Source: Euglena gracilis (Eukaryota > Euglenida > Euglenophyceae > Euglenales). From it: DNA of 64,000 nucleotides. The stretch is taken from contig CP154957.1 in NCBI GenBank assembly GCA_039621445.1, positions 4,148,504 through 4,212,503 of the forward strand, given 5' to 3'. The translations under genes and the position numbers were made by a program. The notes under the pieces were generated by a model. The model had not been told where the DNA came from. It saw nothing but the letters and a program-made list of their open reading frames with translations, and made no database searches. Below are positions 12,627-42,232 of this stretch, piece after piece. How positions within the stretch are numbered: the first letter of the stretch is position 1; every line of letters begins with the position of its first letter.

Positions 12627-13164
12627 CAGGGGGGGGGGTTGATATCGGAGGCCTTAAGAAAATTTTGCGAAAAAAATTGCGGGAAAATTGCAGGAATTGC
12701 GGTTTTGGGAATTAGTGCACTTGTGATGGAGGGAAAAAACTCGCAAATTTGTGCAATATGGGTGTAAATTTTGAGCCATTACTCACATTTTTCCCAGTGA
12801 ACAGGTCCAAAAACATGATTTTTGTAATTTTGGTTCATGCTGATTCTGAAAATGTGATCTTCTTGGGTGAAAAATACAAATACGCAAAAAAAAACTATAT
12901 TTCTCAGCACAAATTAGGGGAAAATCTAAAAAAAAATACCAAAAAAATTACCAAAATTGCAACAAAATAACAAATTAACAAAATAACAAATAACAAACAG
13001 CACCTGGGTTCCCTTTGAAAATGTTCAAAAAAACAAGGGCCGAAACATGGCCGAAACTCATTTCGCCCTCTCAGGTTTATGTGAAAAAATTCACACAGGG
13101 AAAAAATGCAGGGGAAAAAAATGCAGAAATTGCGGGGAAATTGTGGATATCAATCCTTCCCCTG
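12627..13164. mobile_element. CAGGGG element chained to the previous one
   Basis: Left end CAGGGGGGGGGGTTGATATC and right end complementing to CAGGGGAAGGATTGATATC. Subterminal TTGCGGGAAAATTGCAGG-type repeats lie inside both ends. 538 bp. Flanks share only CAAAA, so there is no convincing target duplication. A one-sided relative of this terminus is at 30820 (CAGGGGGGGGATTAATATC). No coding region recognised. Confidence 0.55.
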
Positions 13165-13472
13165 CAAAATGCAAAAGACCCTCCTCTTCCTGAAACTTTG
13201 CCCCTTGCAATGGACCGAGGTCCACCAGTTTTTTGGAATGGAGGACCGGCAACCTGTTTATGGGTGAAGGGGCTTAGCAAGTTACTGCCGTCCCAGTATA
13301 TGATGCCAATATTAGGTGAAAATGGTGAAAAACACAAATTGAGGTTTTTGATAAATTTATCAAGCTGTCAAGGGGGCTTCAAAGACTAAACAGGCTGAGA
13401 GTGAAAAATTCTGGTGTTGTTGAGAACAACAGCACCAACCTCAACACATCGCATCGCCCAGACACCAGCATC

Positions 13473-13476
13473 ACAC

Positions 13477-13572
<96 letters not shown>

Positions 13573-13745
13573 GCACACGCACACGCACGCACACAGGCAG
13601 ACACACCTGCACACCTACACATACACATATGAACATACACAATACAGAACACACACACACACACCACCCATGCATACACAAACAGACACGACTCAACACA
13701 CACACAACACACACACATACACACGCGCGCGCAACGCACACACAC
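13473..13745. repeat. (AC)n microsatellite
   Basis: Pure AC from 13477 to about 13568, then interrupted ACGC/ACAT variants up to 13745. Element D2 has inserted into its distal part (the AC tract resumes at about 14220). Confidence 0.97.
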
Positions 13746-13748
13746 AAC

Positions 13749-14205
13749 CAGGGGTTCTCTTAAGGACCCCCACCCCCCGGGGGGTCCAGCCTCCGGCTGG
13801 CAAAAAGGCTGCTGGCTGGAAACAAGCTGCTGGCTGGATCCCCCGGGGGTATAGGGGGGGGGGGGGGCTGGGCTTGGCTGGGTCGATGAAAACCAAAATT
13901 TTCTAAAACACACACACACATTTTTGCACATTCTCGACATTTTGATGGATGGAGCTAGGTCAAGGCTGGGGGGCTGTGATGGAGGAAGCTGTGATGAGGG
14001 AAAAAATGCAGGGATAGGTGTGCTGGGCAGCCCAGTTGGCTGGCCAGCCTGCGGCCGGCTGGCTTGGCCTCCGGGCTGGACCCAACTTTATTTCACTCGA
14101 CCCCCGGGTTTGCGGGGTCCCAGCCCGAATTTGGGCTGCTGGCTGGCTGGACCCCCCCCCCGGGGGATAGGGTACCATCCGGCTTAAGCTCTGCATCCGG
14201 CCCTG
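13749..14205. mobile_element. Family D element with perfect 8-bp target duplication
   Basis: Starts CAGGGGTTCTCTTAAGGACC and ends GGCTTAAGCTCTGCATCCGG CCCTG. CACACAAC precedes (13741-13748) and follows (14206-14213). It shares with the 49.86 kb copy the subterminal CCAGCCTCCGGCTGG and GGCTGCTGGCTGG repeats and a core around GGAGCTAGGTCAAGGCTGG. 457 bp, non-coding, inserted inside an AC microsatellite. Copies at 41.8 and 59.3 kb are more diverged. Confidence 0.9.
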
Positions 14206-14220
14206 CACACAACACAGAAC

Positions 14221-14222
14221 AC

Positions 14223-14271
<49 letters not shown>

Positions 14272-14274
14272 TTC
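14221..14274. repeat. (AC)n microsatellite, distal part
   Basis: Continuation of the AC tract interrupted by the D2 insertion. Confidence 0.9.
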
Positions 14275-14479
14275 ACACACAAACCCCATCTCAAGACGGA
14301 CGCGTGGTCCACCCTCATCCTCCCCTGGGTGGATTTCCAGCATGTCGAGGAGAGGTCGCTGGGGGCCGGCCTTCTCCTTCCCGGCGGCGAACTCCAATAT
14401 GGCGCGGTAGTACCAAGGGCGGCGGGGGCCGGCCCGGCGTCCACTGCACCCGTGGCAGACTGCCCCCGGGGTCTGACAG

Positions 14480-14926
14480 ACACAAGCAGCCCCTTCTGGG
14501 GGGGTCCCGGGGGACCCACTCACTTTTCCCCGAAAATGGCCAAAAAAAGCTTGTCTGTGTGGTGCAGACCGTTAAAAACGAGCTCTGTGTCACCCTCCCG
14601 GGGGTGGGGGAGGGAGGGGCTGAAAAAAACGAGTCCCAAAAACAAGGCAGCGCAAGACGGGAAATGGCTTCACTACCCATGGGGCGCCCTCCGGGACAGC
14701 ACCCTTAGGGGAGGGCGAGTTTCGGTGTGGAGTAAGGCAAAAACTGCCGAAAAGTACAGACGGCACCCGAAGGCTTGGGCGCGAGTACACAAACCTAAGC
14801 CAACCGGTCCTGGGGTCGCAGCACGAATCCCTCTCAGCGAAACTGCCGCGGGTTTAGCCCACAAAATGGGGCGCTGGGGGCGAGGCATGGGGGTGGGAAA
14901 CAACCACATCATGCAATCCTGCATGC

Positions 14927-14985
<59 letters not shown>
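14480..14985. repeat. Partial family A core, 40-bp repeat and (CT)n
   Basis: 14490-14545 resembles the left half of family A (GGGTCCCGGGGGACCCACT, then CCCCGAAAATGGCC). 14548-14593 repeats the sequence at 657-700. A pure (CT)n tract runs 14932-14985. No TIR pair found; a mosaic of repeat fragments. Confidence 0.6.
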
Positions 14986-14988
<3 letters not shown>

Positions 14989-15077
14989 GTTGCCCAGGCA
15001 GGGGTCAGCCTGGGTCCAAAGAAAAAAGGAAAAAGGCTCAAAAAATGTGGTCGCAAAAAAACGCCCACACTTTGGAA

Positions 15078-15332
15078 AGTACCCCCCCCCTTGTCGTACG
15101 ACCCGGTTCCTGCAACCTGCGACTGGGGGGGGTCATAACACCCCCACAACCTGCAAACTGCGACCGGGGGGTGGTCGTAAATGCGGGGGCGGTCGTAGGT
15201 AAGGTGGTGTTAAAATTTTCGCAACCTGCAACCTGCGACCGGGGGGGGTCATAACACCCCCATGACCTGCAACCTGCAACCGGGGGGTGATCGTAAATGA
15301 GGGGTGGTCGTACGACTCGGGGGGGGGGGTAC
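15078..15332. mobile_element. Palindromic element G (GTACCCCCCCC termini)
   Basis: Left end GTACCCCCCCCTTGTCGTACGACC and right end GGTCGTACGACTCGGGGGGGGGGTAC are inverted repeats. Inside, a unit of about 80 bp (CAACCTGCAACCTGCGACC with TCATAACACCCCCA) occurs twice. Terminus style matches element E at 2.13 kb, so the two may be one superfamily distinct from the CAGG elements. No target duplication seen. Confidence 0.6.
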
Positions 15333-15509
15333 GTTTTCGGTTGGTAGTGGCAACCGCCAGCGATGGCATTGAGGAGTGAATGGCGCAAGGGAGCAAAAGA
15401 TACCGCCCCCAAAGGCCAGGCGCCCGGGAACTGGTTCATCGACAGCTCCACCCCGCCCTCCCCCAGGCGCCAGGTCAGGGGCCACAAGCAGGGCTGGACG
15501 GGATCTGGC

Positions 15510-26164
<10,655 letters not shown>

Positions 26165-26172
<8 letters not shown>

Positions 26173-26340
26173 CTGTGTTTTGGGGGGGGCAGGGGGGTCC
26201 CCCCCAGGGGGTGGTATATACGTTTCGGCGCCAAAGGTGCCAAATTTTTTTGAAAAAGGTGCTATTTTTAGCATTTTTCGCGATTTTTGGCCTTTTCGGG
26301 GGAAAGTGGGTTGGGTCCCCCAGGACCCCCCCGTTCGTTG
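26165..26340 (-). mobile_element. Family A-related fragment, inverted
   Basis: Contains GGTATATACGTTTCGGCGCC and TTTTTAGCATTTTTCGCGAT, the reverse complement of the family A core, flanked by G/C tracts. No terminal pair recognised. Overlaps the acceptor side of the first OYE exon by a few bases. Confidence 0.55.
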
Positions 26341-26344
26341 TTGT

Positions 26345-27720
26345 AAGTGTCGTGGGTTCGCACGGGCTGGTCATCTGCTTCTGTGCTCGACAAAGAAAGA
26401 TTCCAACGCCGCCTGGAAAAGCGCCAGTCTTGCTAAGAGTGCCAGGCTGTCGAGCCTCGCCGTGGCAAGCCACCAGGCGCCGGGAATAACTTCCCCATAT
26501 CACAGGACATATTCCCCATCTGTGTGTGCGTTTCCTACCTCCCCCTCCAGGCCCGGCCTTGGCCCGGGCCCGGGCCAAGGTTCAGCAAGGGGGACAACCG
26601 TAAGGGACCAACTTTGTCTGTTCAGAATTTTGGCGGGCCATGCGGGGAAAAAAAGCGAAAAACAACTTCAGGGGGCCAAGTTTGTATATATGAGGAGGAG
26701 GGGGGCCAAATGCCCGGGGGGGGGGGGGGCAAGCGCCAAGGGGGGGAGACCTTTGGAACCATTTGGTACAGACACCCTTCAATGAGGGCGAAAATGGTTT
26801 CTGGCGTAAGAAAGAAATAGCTGTGCCAAAAAAAACAGTTCAACAATGGGCCATTCATCTTGTGGAGCTGCAATAATTTCAAATTGAACAAAAATGCTCA
26901 AATTGCAAGCGTTTTTTCCAGAATTTCAACGGTTGCGACAAAAATGGTTAATGTGGACTTTGCAACGGCTTCAACATGAACATAACAGTGGGAAGCTGTG
27001 GGAGTTGTCCTCTTTGATTGTGGCAAACCCTTTGTGCAAGCTCAAGTGTTGGCCGATTCCAAGAATCTGCCGAAAACAGGGGACGGCGAACGTCGATAAG
27101 GGGATGAGGAGGTTACCGCAAAGGCATACATACATCTAGGTGTTGGGTTCAGGTATATTTCCGGCGCGTGACTAAAATTTTGGCAAGTATTCATTTTTTT
27201 TGTAATTTTGCCAGCAGTGTAACCACATAGGTCCCCATTGGCCATAAACCGATCGCTCCATTGGATTTGGCAAATTTTGAAGTGGGACGGTCAAACACTG
27301 GTTCTTCTTAATTTGAATCACACCTGACAAATAATTCGACAGAATGTTCAGAAAATGTTCAAAGACGTCCACAACTTTTGGCTGAGGGAAGTCAAAAAAG
27401 GGATTCAGAATTCTGCTAAGTGGTGCCAGGAAACTTGCCTCGGCTGAAACGCAACCCCACACAACAGGGCTTAATTCACTGTCCCCTGTCCGCGCCTTCC
27501 GTCATCGCTGCCTTTGCAAGGCGGTTGGGCAGCACCAGCCCACAGGGGAGGGTAAGGGTGTCAGCGATGGACATTCTGGGGCTGTGGTTGGACAGCAGGA
27601 AAAGGTGGGGGTGGATGGAACAGCTGCAGAATAGCAGATTCATTATTCGAAATCTGTGCCCCCAGGAGGTTGTCTGCCGTCAGGTGAGACGGTACCGAGG
27701 ACCATAATACTTCTCACCAC
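26345..27720. other. No supported gene; small open frames
   Basis: A 96-codon minus frame at 27172-27462 (containing FPQPKVVDVFEHFLNIL) looks protein-like but matches no family I know and may be a mobile-element relic. The upstream exon of the OYE gene should lie in this stretch or beyond, but was not identified. Confidence 0.35.
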
Positions 27721-27737
27721 AAGATAACTAAACCCGC

Positions 27738-27975
27738 CCGCCCCCCAAATAACCTGGCGGGGTCCTTGCGCCTGGCAGTGGCCGAATAACTTGGCGGGGG
27801 GAGGGGCAAAAAAAGATGGTTCCAGTAATTTGGCACCCCCCTCTTAGGCAAAATTCCTTTACGGCGCTGAAAAAAAAGACCAAATAACCTGGCGGGGGGG
27901 GGGGCAGTGCCAAAAGTTGGTTCCAAATAACCTGGCACCCCGCCAGGCTATTTTGGGGGGGGGGGGGTAACAGTT
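27738..27975. mobile_element. Element K, palindromic, AAATAACCTGGCGGGG repeats
   Basis: Left CCCCCCAAATAACCTGGCGG and right complement CCCCCCAAAATAGCCTGGCG are inverted ends. Two more internal copies occur (27783, 27882). A second copy of the core lies inverted at 55470-55595 (shared GTGCCAARTTACTGGAACC), so it is dispersed. Non-coding. Confidence 0.65.
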
Positions 27976-28688
27976 TCCCGGACTGGACCGTCACAAGAAA
28001 ATACAATTCTGAATCATACCGTTGCTTACGTGTGTACGACCCCGCCACCCCCCCCCCGGGGTGGCGGAAAGCAATGGCATGTTCTGACTTCGAATCGTAA
28101 TTCCTTGGTTGTTGTTCAAGCTGTCATCAGCCAGGTGACCAATTTAGTGTCTGCCGAAGCTCCCCCCAGCAGCTGCAACTGTCGCGCCATGAGTGGGACA
28201 CAGCATTGTAAGGTGCTCACGTTGTTTTGGCTTCAATAAGGAACAGGTGCCGGAACCAGGCAACGATGCAAAAGGCCACCACACACGCCAGCCTCTCAGA
28301 TATGAGCCCAGTCCGACGTCCCCCGACGAAGTGTTTTGTGTCCGGGAAACTGTACGGGCCTGTTGCTGTCTGGCTTCTTTTTTTCTGAGTCCCCAATGGC
28401 CTAGCTATCAAGTTTATTTAATCCAGTTTGTTGATCCAGTGTTGTGCCAATGACCCCCTATCCAATCCCAAACCCCTGGCAACCTATGAGAGCGGAGGTG
28501 GGGACACAATTTCTGTTTTCCGAAATTTTATGTATATGCGTATTAACCTTATTGGTTAGTGTCCTCCCATAATGCCATTGAATCGAACATCACTGCAGAT
28601 GATCGGTCATTTGAGATATTCCACGGAGAAATCTTTTGCGGTTGGGTTGACTGCCCCACAACCAGCTTCCAATACAGCCCTTCCCTCC

Positions 28689-28760
28689 CCAGCCCGACAC
28701 CTTCAAACCCCTTGCAAACCCTTCAAACCCCTTCAAACCCCTTCCTTCAAACCCCTTGCA
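28689..28760. repeat. (CTTCAAACCCC)n minisatellite
   Basis: Five to six units of an 11-13 bp repeat with CTTGCAAACC variants. Confidence 0.85.
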
Positions 28761-28944
28761 CGTGCCAGACGAACTGTCACCGCCTTTTTGCCGACAAATC
28801 TGAAAAATGACTGCTGACATCCTTCTTAATCTCAAGGGGTCATTTTGACCGGTTTGTATGCCATTTGGCCATTTTGCCATTTCACAGGGAAACCCAGTTT
28901 TTTTTTTGGGCACCCTTTTTGCCCCTATTTTTGCACCGCTGGAG

Positions 28945-29100
28945 GAAAATATTGAACTCCAACGTTCCCTCCAGCAAGCACTTCTGGAGAGGGCTGTGCC
29001 AGAAGGCCTGGTGGGGGTGGGGGGTTGCCACCATATCGCTGTGCAACGTTTGGCAAAGGCGGCGCTGAAAAAAAAAATTGACCTGAAGAAAAAAAAACAG
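28945..29100 (+). CDS. Possible exon or ORF remnant, helical
   Basis: Plus frame with EENIELQRSLQQALLERAVP, then EGLVGVGGCHHIAVQRLAKA and a Lys-rich end. Amphipathic and protein-like with moderate GC3. No splice borders decided and no family recognised. Both neighbouring genes are on minus. Confidence 0.22.
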
Positions 29101-29334
29101 TGGTGCCCCCTGGAAAAAGGGGTGGGGTTCCCGTAGAGCCCTGGCTGGGAGGTGCTCGGTGAAAGGGGGTGCTGGCTGGCTGGCTCGGACGGGCTTGGAT
29201 ATGGCACAGAGGGGGAGCCCAGGGGAACAAACAGTTCGCCACCGAGAGAGGCATGCAAGGGGGGTGGCCGGCAGAGCCCACAAAGGAGGGTCCTCTGCGG
29301 CGGCGGGGAGGGAGGACGAGGTGGCAGGGGACGT

Positions 29335-29765
29335 CAGGGTTCGATATAAGGACAGGTGGGGGGGGGTGGTCCGGACCCCCCCCTGCGGGCCAGGAGGGGG
29401 GGGGGGGGTGGGGGGGGACCCCCCCCCCACCTAAACAGGTGCGCGGTCAGGGTGGCCGAATTTCGGCTCGGCGCGAAGCGCCGGGCCGAAAATTTTTGAC
29501 CCCCCAAAACGACCAAAAGTGCCATTTTGGGCACTTTTTGGGCAAAAATGTGCCAAAAATGCAAAAAATTTTCGGCGCAAAGCGCCGGAGGAAAAAATTG
29601 ACCCTTTTTGGGGGGGGTCCCGGGACCCCCCCCGAGGGTCGGTACGGACCCCCCTGGCAGGGGGGGGGGGGGGGGCCGGCCCCCCCCGGGGGGCACGGAG
29701 GGGGGGGGTGGGGGGGGACACCCCCCCCACCTAAACCATGTACGCCCTCCTTATATCGAACCCTG
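29335..29765. mobile_element. Family H element with perfect 8-bp target duplication
   Basis: Starts CAGGGTTCGATATAAGGA and ends TCCTTATATCGAACCCTG, an 18-bp perfect inverted repeat. GGGGACGT precedes (29327-29334) and follows (29766-29773). The interior has repeated CCCCCCACCTAAAC and two palindromes of GCGAAGCGCC / GCGCAAAGCGCC type. 431 bp, non-coding. The freshest-looking insertion in the window. Confidence 0.93.
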
Positions 29766-29779
29766 GGGGACGTCCACAA

Positions 29780-31080
29780 GGGTTGCAGGGGCAAGGGGTG
29801 GGGGGAGGGGTGGGAATGTACCCAGCCACTCCCTGGGGGGGGGACTTAGAGAAACCGCTTTGGGGATTGCGATTTCGGGTTCAAAAAAAAATATAAAACG
29901 GCGATTTTAAAATTGATACCAAAATATCACCCTTGCCGTTTCTATTCTCTCCAAGTCGGTGGCGTTAATATCTCATCCCCAAATTCGAAATTGAAGTGAG
30001 GGTGCTTAGGGCGTCCTGCCTCCTGGCTGGCACCCCCTCCCTCCCCATGTATCAGGTTCAGTACAGCACACATTCCCAGCTTTTTTCTTTGACCAGACAA
30101 CCCTGTGAGCGTCACTCAGGATTAGTCGCCCAGGACGGGGACTTGGGAATAATGAGGTATATGCCGGTAAGCCGCCGCCGACATCAGACGCTGGATATCG
30201 GCTCAATAAGCTGTGCCTACCGGGTACTCCTTGTTGGTCATTTCCGGGATCAAACCTGGATTGTTAATTGAACGGGTTCATTGTGATTTCAGCCTGTCAG
30301 TCAGCTGCGCAAACAAAAAGATCTCATGGAGGGCCTCCCCGAGGTGGTGGTGGCAGCAGAGTCACGGAAAGCAAGTACAAGCCCAACTTCCGGGACAAAA
30401 TCCACCCAAAAAAATTCAAGAAGGGGTGGGGGGGATGCGCCACCCACTCACGCCCAGAGGGTTTTGGGGATGTTTCCAGGGTGCCCCCCCCCCGTCCAAC
30501 GACCACTAATAATCATCTCTGTGTACTGTAGGGGGCATTTTGCAACAGGGATGTAAACCTTGAGCCGTTATTTAATTTTTATTTAACAAACCCCCCAGTC
30601 AGAGGACATTATTTTGGAGGTTTGGCCAGCTTTTTGACCCAGTGCGAAGGGCAGGGTCGAAAAATTTTGCGCAATATTGGCCAGAAATCAGCCATACACC
30701 AATGCAGTTTCTTGAGTCTCTTGAGTAAATTCAAATGGTTCGCCCCCTGCAAGCGGTGCTGTTTGGTGGTGAGACGCAGCCTCCCCCATTTGTTCAACAA
30801 TTGGGCTTGTCCACAGGGGGGGATTAATATCCGCAAATTTCTGCAATGTTTTCCGCAATTTTCCACAATTTTTCTGCATTGAACCTGAGATGGAAAGCCG
30901 CCAAATGAGTTCTGGCAAAGCTTTCGGCAGTTTTAAGCTGGTGCTAGATTTCTCACTGAAAAAATTTCCATACTTCCCGAATCAGCATGTTTCCAAAATG
31001 ACAAAAATCATGTTTGGTGACAATCTCAGGGGGGCGGGTCAATTGCATCCCCCATCACGTCAGCGGCGACTCTGCGGAAC
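29780..31080. other. Intergenic stretch between OYE-side sequence and the CmcI-like gene
   Basis: No exon recognised. A CAGGGGGGGGATTAATATC terminus with TTCTGCAATG...CCGCAATTTT subterminal repeats at 30820-30880 marks a one-sided relic of the 12.63 kb element type. Confidence 0.4.
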
Positions 31081-31084
31081 AGCT

Positions 31085-38402
<7,318 letters not shown>

Positions 38403-38439
38403 CTGGCACGCCCCAAATGCCGCAAGACCCCATTCCTTA

Positions 38440-38610
38440 TTCCTAATTGCTACTTCCTACTTCCTAATTCCTACTTCTAATCCTAATCCTAACTTCTAAT
38501 CCTATCTAATCCTATCTAATTCTAATACTAATCCTAATCCTAATCCTATCTAATTCTAATCCTAACGTAATTCCCAATTCTTAACTCCTAATTTCTAATC
38601 CCAATATGCT
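38440..38610. repeat. Degenerate (CCTAAT)n minisatellite
   Basis: About 25 units of CTAATC/CCTAAT/CTACTT variants. Telomere-like in motif but interrupted and internal. A shorter run is at 43370-43395. Confidence 0.85.
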
Positions 38611-39090
38611 GCACGGCACGCCAGATAAAGAAATATCAACGAAAATTAGTCAACTTGGTGAGTACAGTTCCAAAAGAAATGTTTGCAGGGAGGCCTCTCA
38701 GTGGAGTTTCCAGCATGACAAAACCAGGAGTAACTGCGTGAGAAACAACTTGGGGGGGGGGGGGTTGCTGCATCACAAATGAAATCCAGTCGCCGAAAAG
38801 GAGAAAAGAGGTACTCTACCTTTCATGAGAGTAAATACAGCAAAATATTATTTGAGAACAGTGACTGGTATTTTGGTGCTTGCTCGCCAGGTTCCAGTTC
38901 CAACAGCTCATTCCCATAAAAGCTGCAGGCCAGGCTGCCAGAAACGTGTAAAAAGAAAATTATATGGACGGAAGAATGAGCCTTTCTCAGCTGTAAAATA
39001 TCTCATAAAACAGTGGCCATCCCAAAGCATACAGAAAAAACGGCTGGCTGGCTTAACTAAATTTTCGATTTCGATTTTAGCTATCCAAAT

Positions 39091-39439
39091 CAGGGTATTG
39101 AGTACGTGGGGAGGAGGGGGGGGGGGGGGGTAGGGAATTCCCCTCCCCCCACAGGGGGAGGGGAGGGTCGTACCTCCCCCACTGTGCAAAAAAAAAAAAA
39201 ATCGGCGCAAAGCGTCGGGAAAAAATCGCGTTTCACGCACTTTTCCTGAAAAATCGGTCGCAACATACATCATAATTTCCGGCGTGAAGCAGCGGAAGAT
39301 TTTGGGGGGGTTCCTGGGGGATCCCGGACCCCCCCCCCGGTCTGAGGGGGCAGGAGGGGGGATGGTCTGGACCCCCCCCCTCGCCCCTGAGGGAGGGGGT
39401 GGTCTGATCCCTCCACAAATCCGCTCACTTAATACCCTG
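39091..39439. mobile_element. Palindromic element O (CAGGGTATTRAGTR ends)
   Basis: Left CAGGGTATTGAGTACG and right complement CAGGGTATTAAGTGAG, with G-rich subterminal blocks and a GGCGCAAAGCG-type core hairpin. Flanks (ATCCAAAT / CCCTCAGC) do not match, so the duplication is lost or the ends are recombined. Confidence 0.6.
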
Positions 39440-39788
39440 CCCTCAGCACTGCTTGAATCCAGTGAAAGCCAAAAAAAAATAAACAATCCTTAAACAATCT
39501 GGTCCAAGTGAATAACTCTCAGGCCCTCAGAACCAAGGCTCAGCTTTGGTGGAGCTTTGGTAGGACTTCCAACTCTCTCCGCTGAAGAACATTGAAAGAT
39601 CGCCTGGGACAACTGGGGAAACCCTCGTACGATGTCATGGGATGGAGCAGTGAAAATTGCGTTTTTATTTTTGGGGGTGGATTTAGGGGTGGACAAGGAC
39701 AAAAAAGGACTTACGGGCCATACCCCACGTGCCTGGAGCGGCAGTTTCCCAAGTTTCCCAAAATAAGTGGAACACACATTGGCACACA

Positions 39789-39789
<1 letters not shown>

Positions 39790-39868
<79 letters not shown>

Positions 39869-39923
39869 CAAACACACACAAACACACACATACACACACA
39901 TACACACACACAGAAACACAGAA

Positions 39924-39973
<50 letters not shown>
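39790..39973. repeat. (AC)n microsatellite
   Basis: AC with AAAC and ATAC interruptions. On minus it starts directly after the possible stem exon at 39990-40130. Confidence 0.97.
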
Positions 39974-39975
<2 letters not shown>

Positions 39976-39989
39976 CGGTTGGCACACCG

Positions 39990-40130
39990 TCCATGAGATG
40001 GCCAGGCCTGGGCCGTAGCCTCCCTTGGAGGCGGGGCACAGATGTTGGGAGGCCGATGGAGCTGGAAGGTGGTGGGCCAGGCTTCTGGGCTCGGGCAGCC
40101 CACTGCTGACCCCCGTGGCAAAGCCGAAGG
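39990..40130 (-). CDS. Possible stem-region exon upstream of CmcI-like gene
   Basis: GC3-rich and open in all three minus frames, so the frame is undecided. Bounded by CCGGGTCCAG and GGACG then GTGTGCC. If joined to the TM exon and the 38.4 kb exon it would code a Pro/Ser-rich luminal stem. No homology recognised. Confidence 0.3.
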
Positions 40131-40195
40131 GGAGCTGGACCCGGGCGGGCACCAATGGTGCCATTCGTTTGAAACAAATTGAAAATGAAAATAAA

Positions 40196-40372
40196 AAAAT
40201 AAATTTATTCATTTATTCACTATTATAATTATATATTATTATAATACATTATTATGCATATTTTTATATGTTAGACATTTTTATATTATTATACACGTTA
40301 TATTATTATATATTATATATCATTATATTATTACGTATTATAATAAATTTATTTATTTTATTATTGTCATAT
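40196..40372. repeat. (TATTAT)-rich microsatellite
   Basis: AT-rich with TTATTATA repeats, no coding content. Confidence 0.85.
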
Positions 40373-40529
40373 CTTCAAGTTATTTATTTGCATGCAGCAT
40401 ATGCCCTTCATCTCTGACGTCCAGCTTGGCAGCGTTGGTTGTTTGCAGGGACGCCAACCAGCCGTGACAGCCATATGACCCACACCCATACAATTTAGGG
40501 AGTTGGGGCCCGAGTACAGGCGGCGCCAC

Positions 40530-40620
40530 CCAGAAGGATGTGCCGGACAAAACCAGCGATCACCAGGACGAGTGTGATGAAGACGGCAGCGAGGGAGACA
40601 GGGAGAACCATGTGATGCAT
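40530..40620 (-). CDS. Possible first exon with N-terminal membrane anchor
   Basis: ATG at 40620. Encodes MHHMVLPVSLAAVFITLVLV then IAGFVRHILLG, one strongly hydrophobic helix of about 20 residues near the N-terminus followed by basic residues. Donor CTTCTGG then GTGGCG. It lies 2.1 kb upstream of the first catalytic exon of the CmcI-like gene on the same strand, which would give a single-pass type II (Golgi/ER) protein. Phase to the next exon is unresolved, so membership is inferred only from position. Confidence 0.4.
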
Positions 40621-40879
40621 ATGCGAGGGCTGGGAAGAGGAATCGCATGCACGCGGGAGGTTGTGAAGAAATGTGCCGATTTCTCGCAAAATGTGCACCC
40701 TCCCCCAAATAACCCCCCCCCCGGTTTATTATTTGGACACTCGAAGTTGGTGTCCAGGGGAAATTATTATTTGAGAAATTTTTTCGAAAGCATTTTGAGG
40801 GGTTCTCTTTAAAAAATTGACGCTCTTTTTGACAGATTTTCTGCACCAATTTCCTCCATTTTTGTGATATTTGCAATAT

Positions 40880-41800
40880 CTTTGCTATTTCCCCCTCTTT
40901 TTTCTCTTGACTATTTGGGAGGGGCGTTATTTGGGGGTCACACGGTCTTTATGGGTCAGGAGAATTTTCCCTGCCTTTTGGTGCATAGCTGGACCGACAC
41001 ACCAACAAATTCCATTTGAAAATTAAACTGAAAATGGCCATTTCAGCGCTCCCAGCAGTACAAAAGCTGCCCACCCCAAAGCCCCCCAGTGGGTTGACAA
41101 TACTTTACCCCTGCCCCCGCCTGCCCAAAAACACCCCTGGTGACGACACCCTTGCCCCCCCCCCCAACACACGTTCAACACAATGAGTGGCATCCAGTGC
41201 CGATAACCATGAATAAAACTCTGTCGGCTTCACCTAGAGCTCTGCTGGCTTGACAAAAAGACAAAAAAAATCACCGGATAGCATAAACCCTGGAGAATAT
41301 CCCCCATTAAACTGATGAATGATTGTTAACTGAATTGATTCAAAGAGAATTGCAGTGCTGTAGCCCCCAAAGCAGAATTATCCAAAACAATACAATAAGT
41401 GATGAACCAACAAGTGCTTGCTGTTTTCTATTTTTTTATTTTAGAATTCAAAAAAAAAGAATAGTTGGCAATGTCGATTGCCCAACATTTGTCCACTCAT
41501 TTTTACCTGAAGAGGAGGGGTTTGGCAAAAGAGCGCAATTGCAATTTTCCACCACAAGTGAGACACATTTTTTTGAAATCTGTTTTGCGTGGTTGGGGGG
41601 AAGAATGGGCAGGAGTCCTGAATGCGCACAGGTGGATTGCAGGCACCCAACTTTGCCTGCAGTTTGAGCTCCTCCAGAAAACGAACCAGCCCTCAATTGC
41701 AATGAGGGTTGAAAACTGACTGGCTTGCCTCCATCGCCTCCCCGCAAGGTACGTGAATTGCTGTGAGCTGACAGATGGAAAAAGGTGCTGGCTGGCTGGT
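40880..41800. other. No gene recognised
   Basis: Mixed composition. A 114-codon plus frame (41323-41667) has no motif. Nothing supported. Confidence 0.4.
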
Positions 41801-41801
41801 C

Positions 41802-42232
41802 CAGGGGTTTCTCAAGACCGCAGGGGGCCCCACTGGCTGGCTGGAATGAGGTGCTGGCTGGAAAAAAAAAAAGGTGCTGGCTGGACCCCACCATAGGGGG
41901 TGGGGGGTCTGGGGGGAGGTCCGGCCGGGTGGCAGCTGGACCCGGCAGGTACCCAAAAACAGGCAAAAAAAACCCAAATCCAGCCAGGTTGGCATTTTTT
42001 TAGCAAAGATTTTGAGGTGAAGGCCCAAAAACCACCGAAAAAATGCATTTTTCAACAAATCTCGGCGCTTCGCACCAACAATTGTCCGGCTTTGCCGGGC
42101 TAGACCAAACTTTGATCTTGCGGATCCCTGGGGGGGATCCGGAGCCCAGCTGGGAGGTGCTGGCTGGAAAAAAAGTGCTGGCTGGCTGGACCCATAGGGG
42201 GTAGGGTTCCCTCCGGTTTAAGAAAACCCCTG
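41802..42232. mobile_element. Family D element, diverged
   Basis: Starts CAGGGGTTTCTCAAGACCG and ends GGTTTAAGAAAACCCCTG. Flanking octamers GGCTGGTC and GGATGGAC agree at 6 of 8 positions. Repeated GGTGCTGGCTGG blocks at both ends, as in other family D copies. Non-coding. Confidence 0.8.

Noticed and set aside
38440-38610. Telomeric repeat
   Set aside because: CCTAAT units are degenerate, mixed with CTATCT/CTACTT, and internal to the sequence; more likely a minisatellite.
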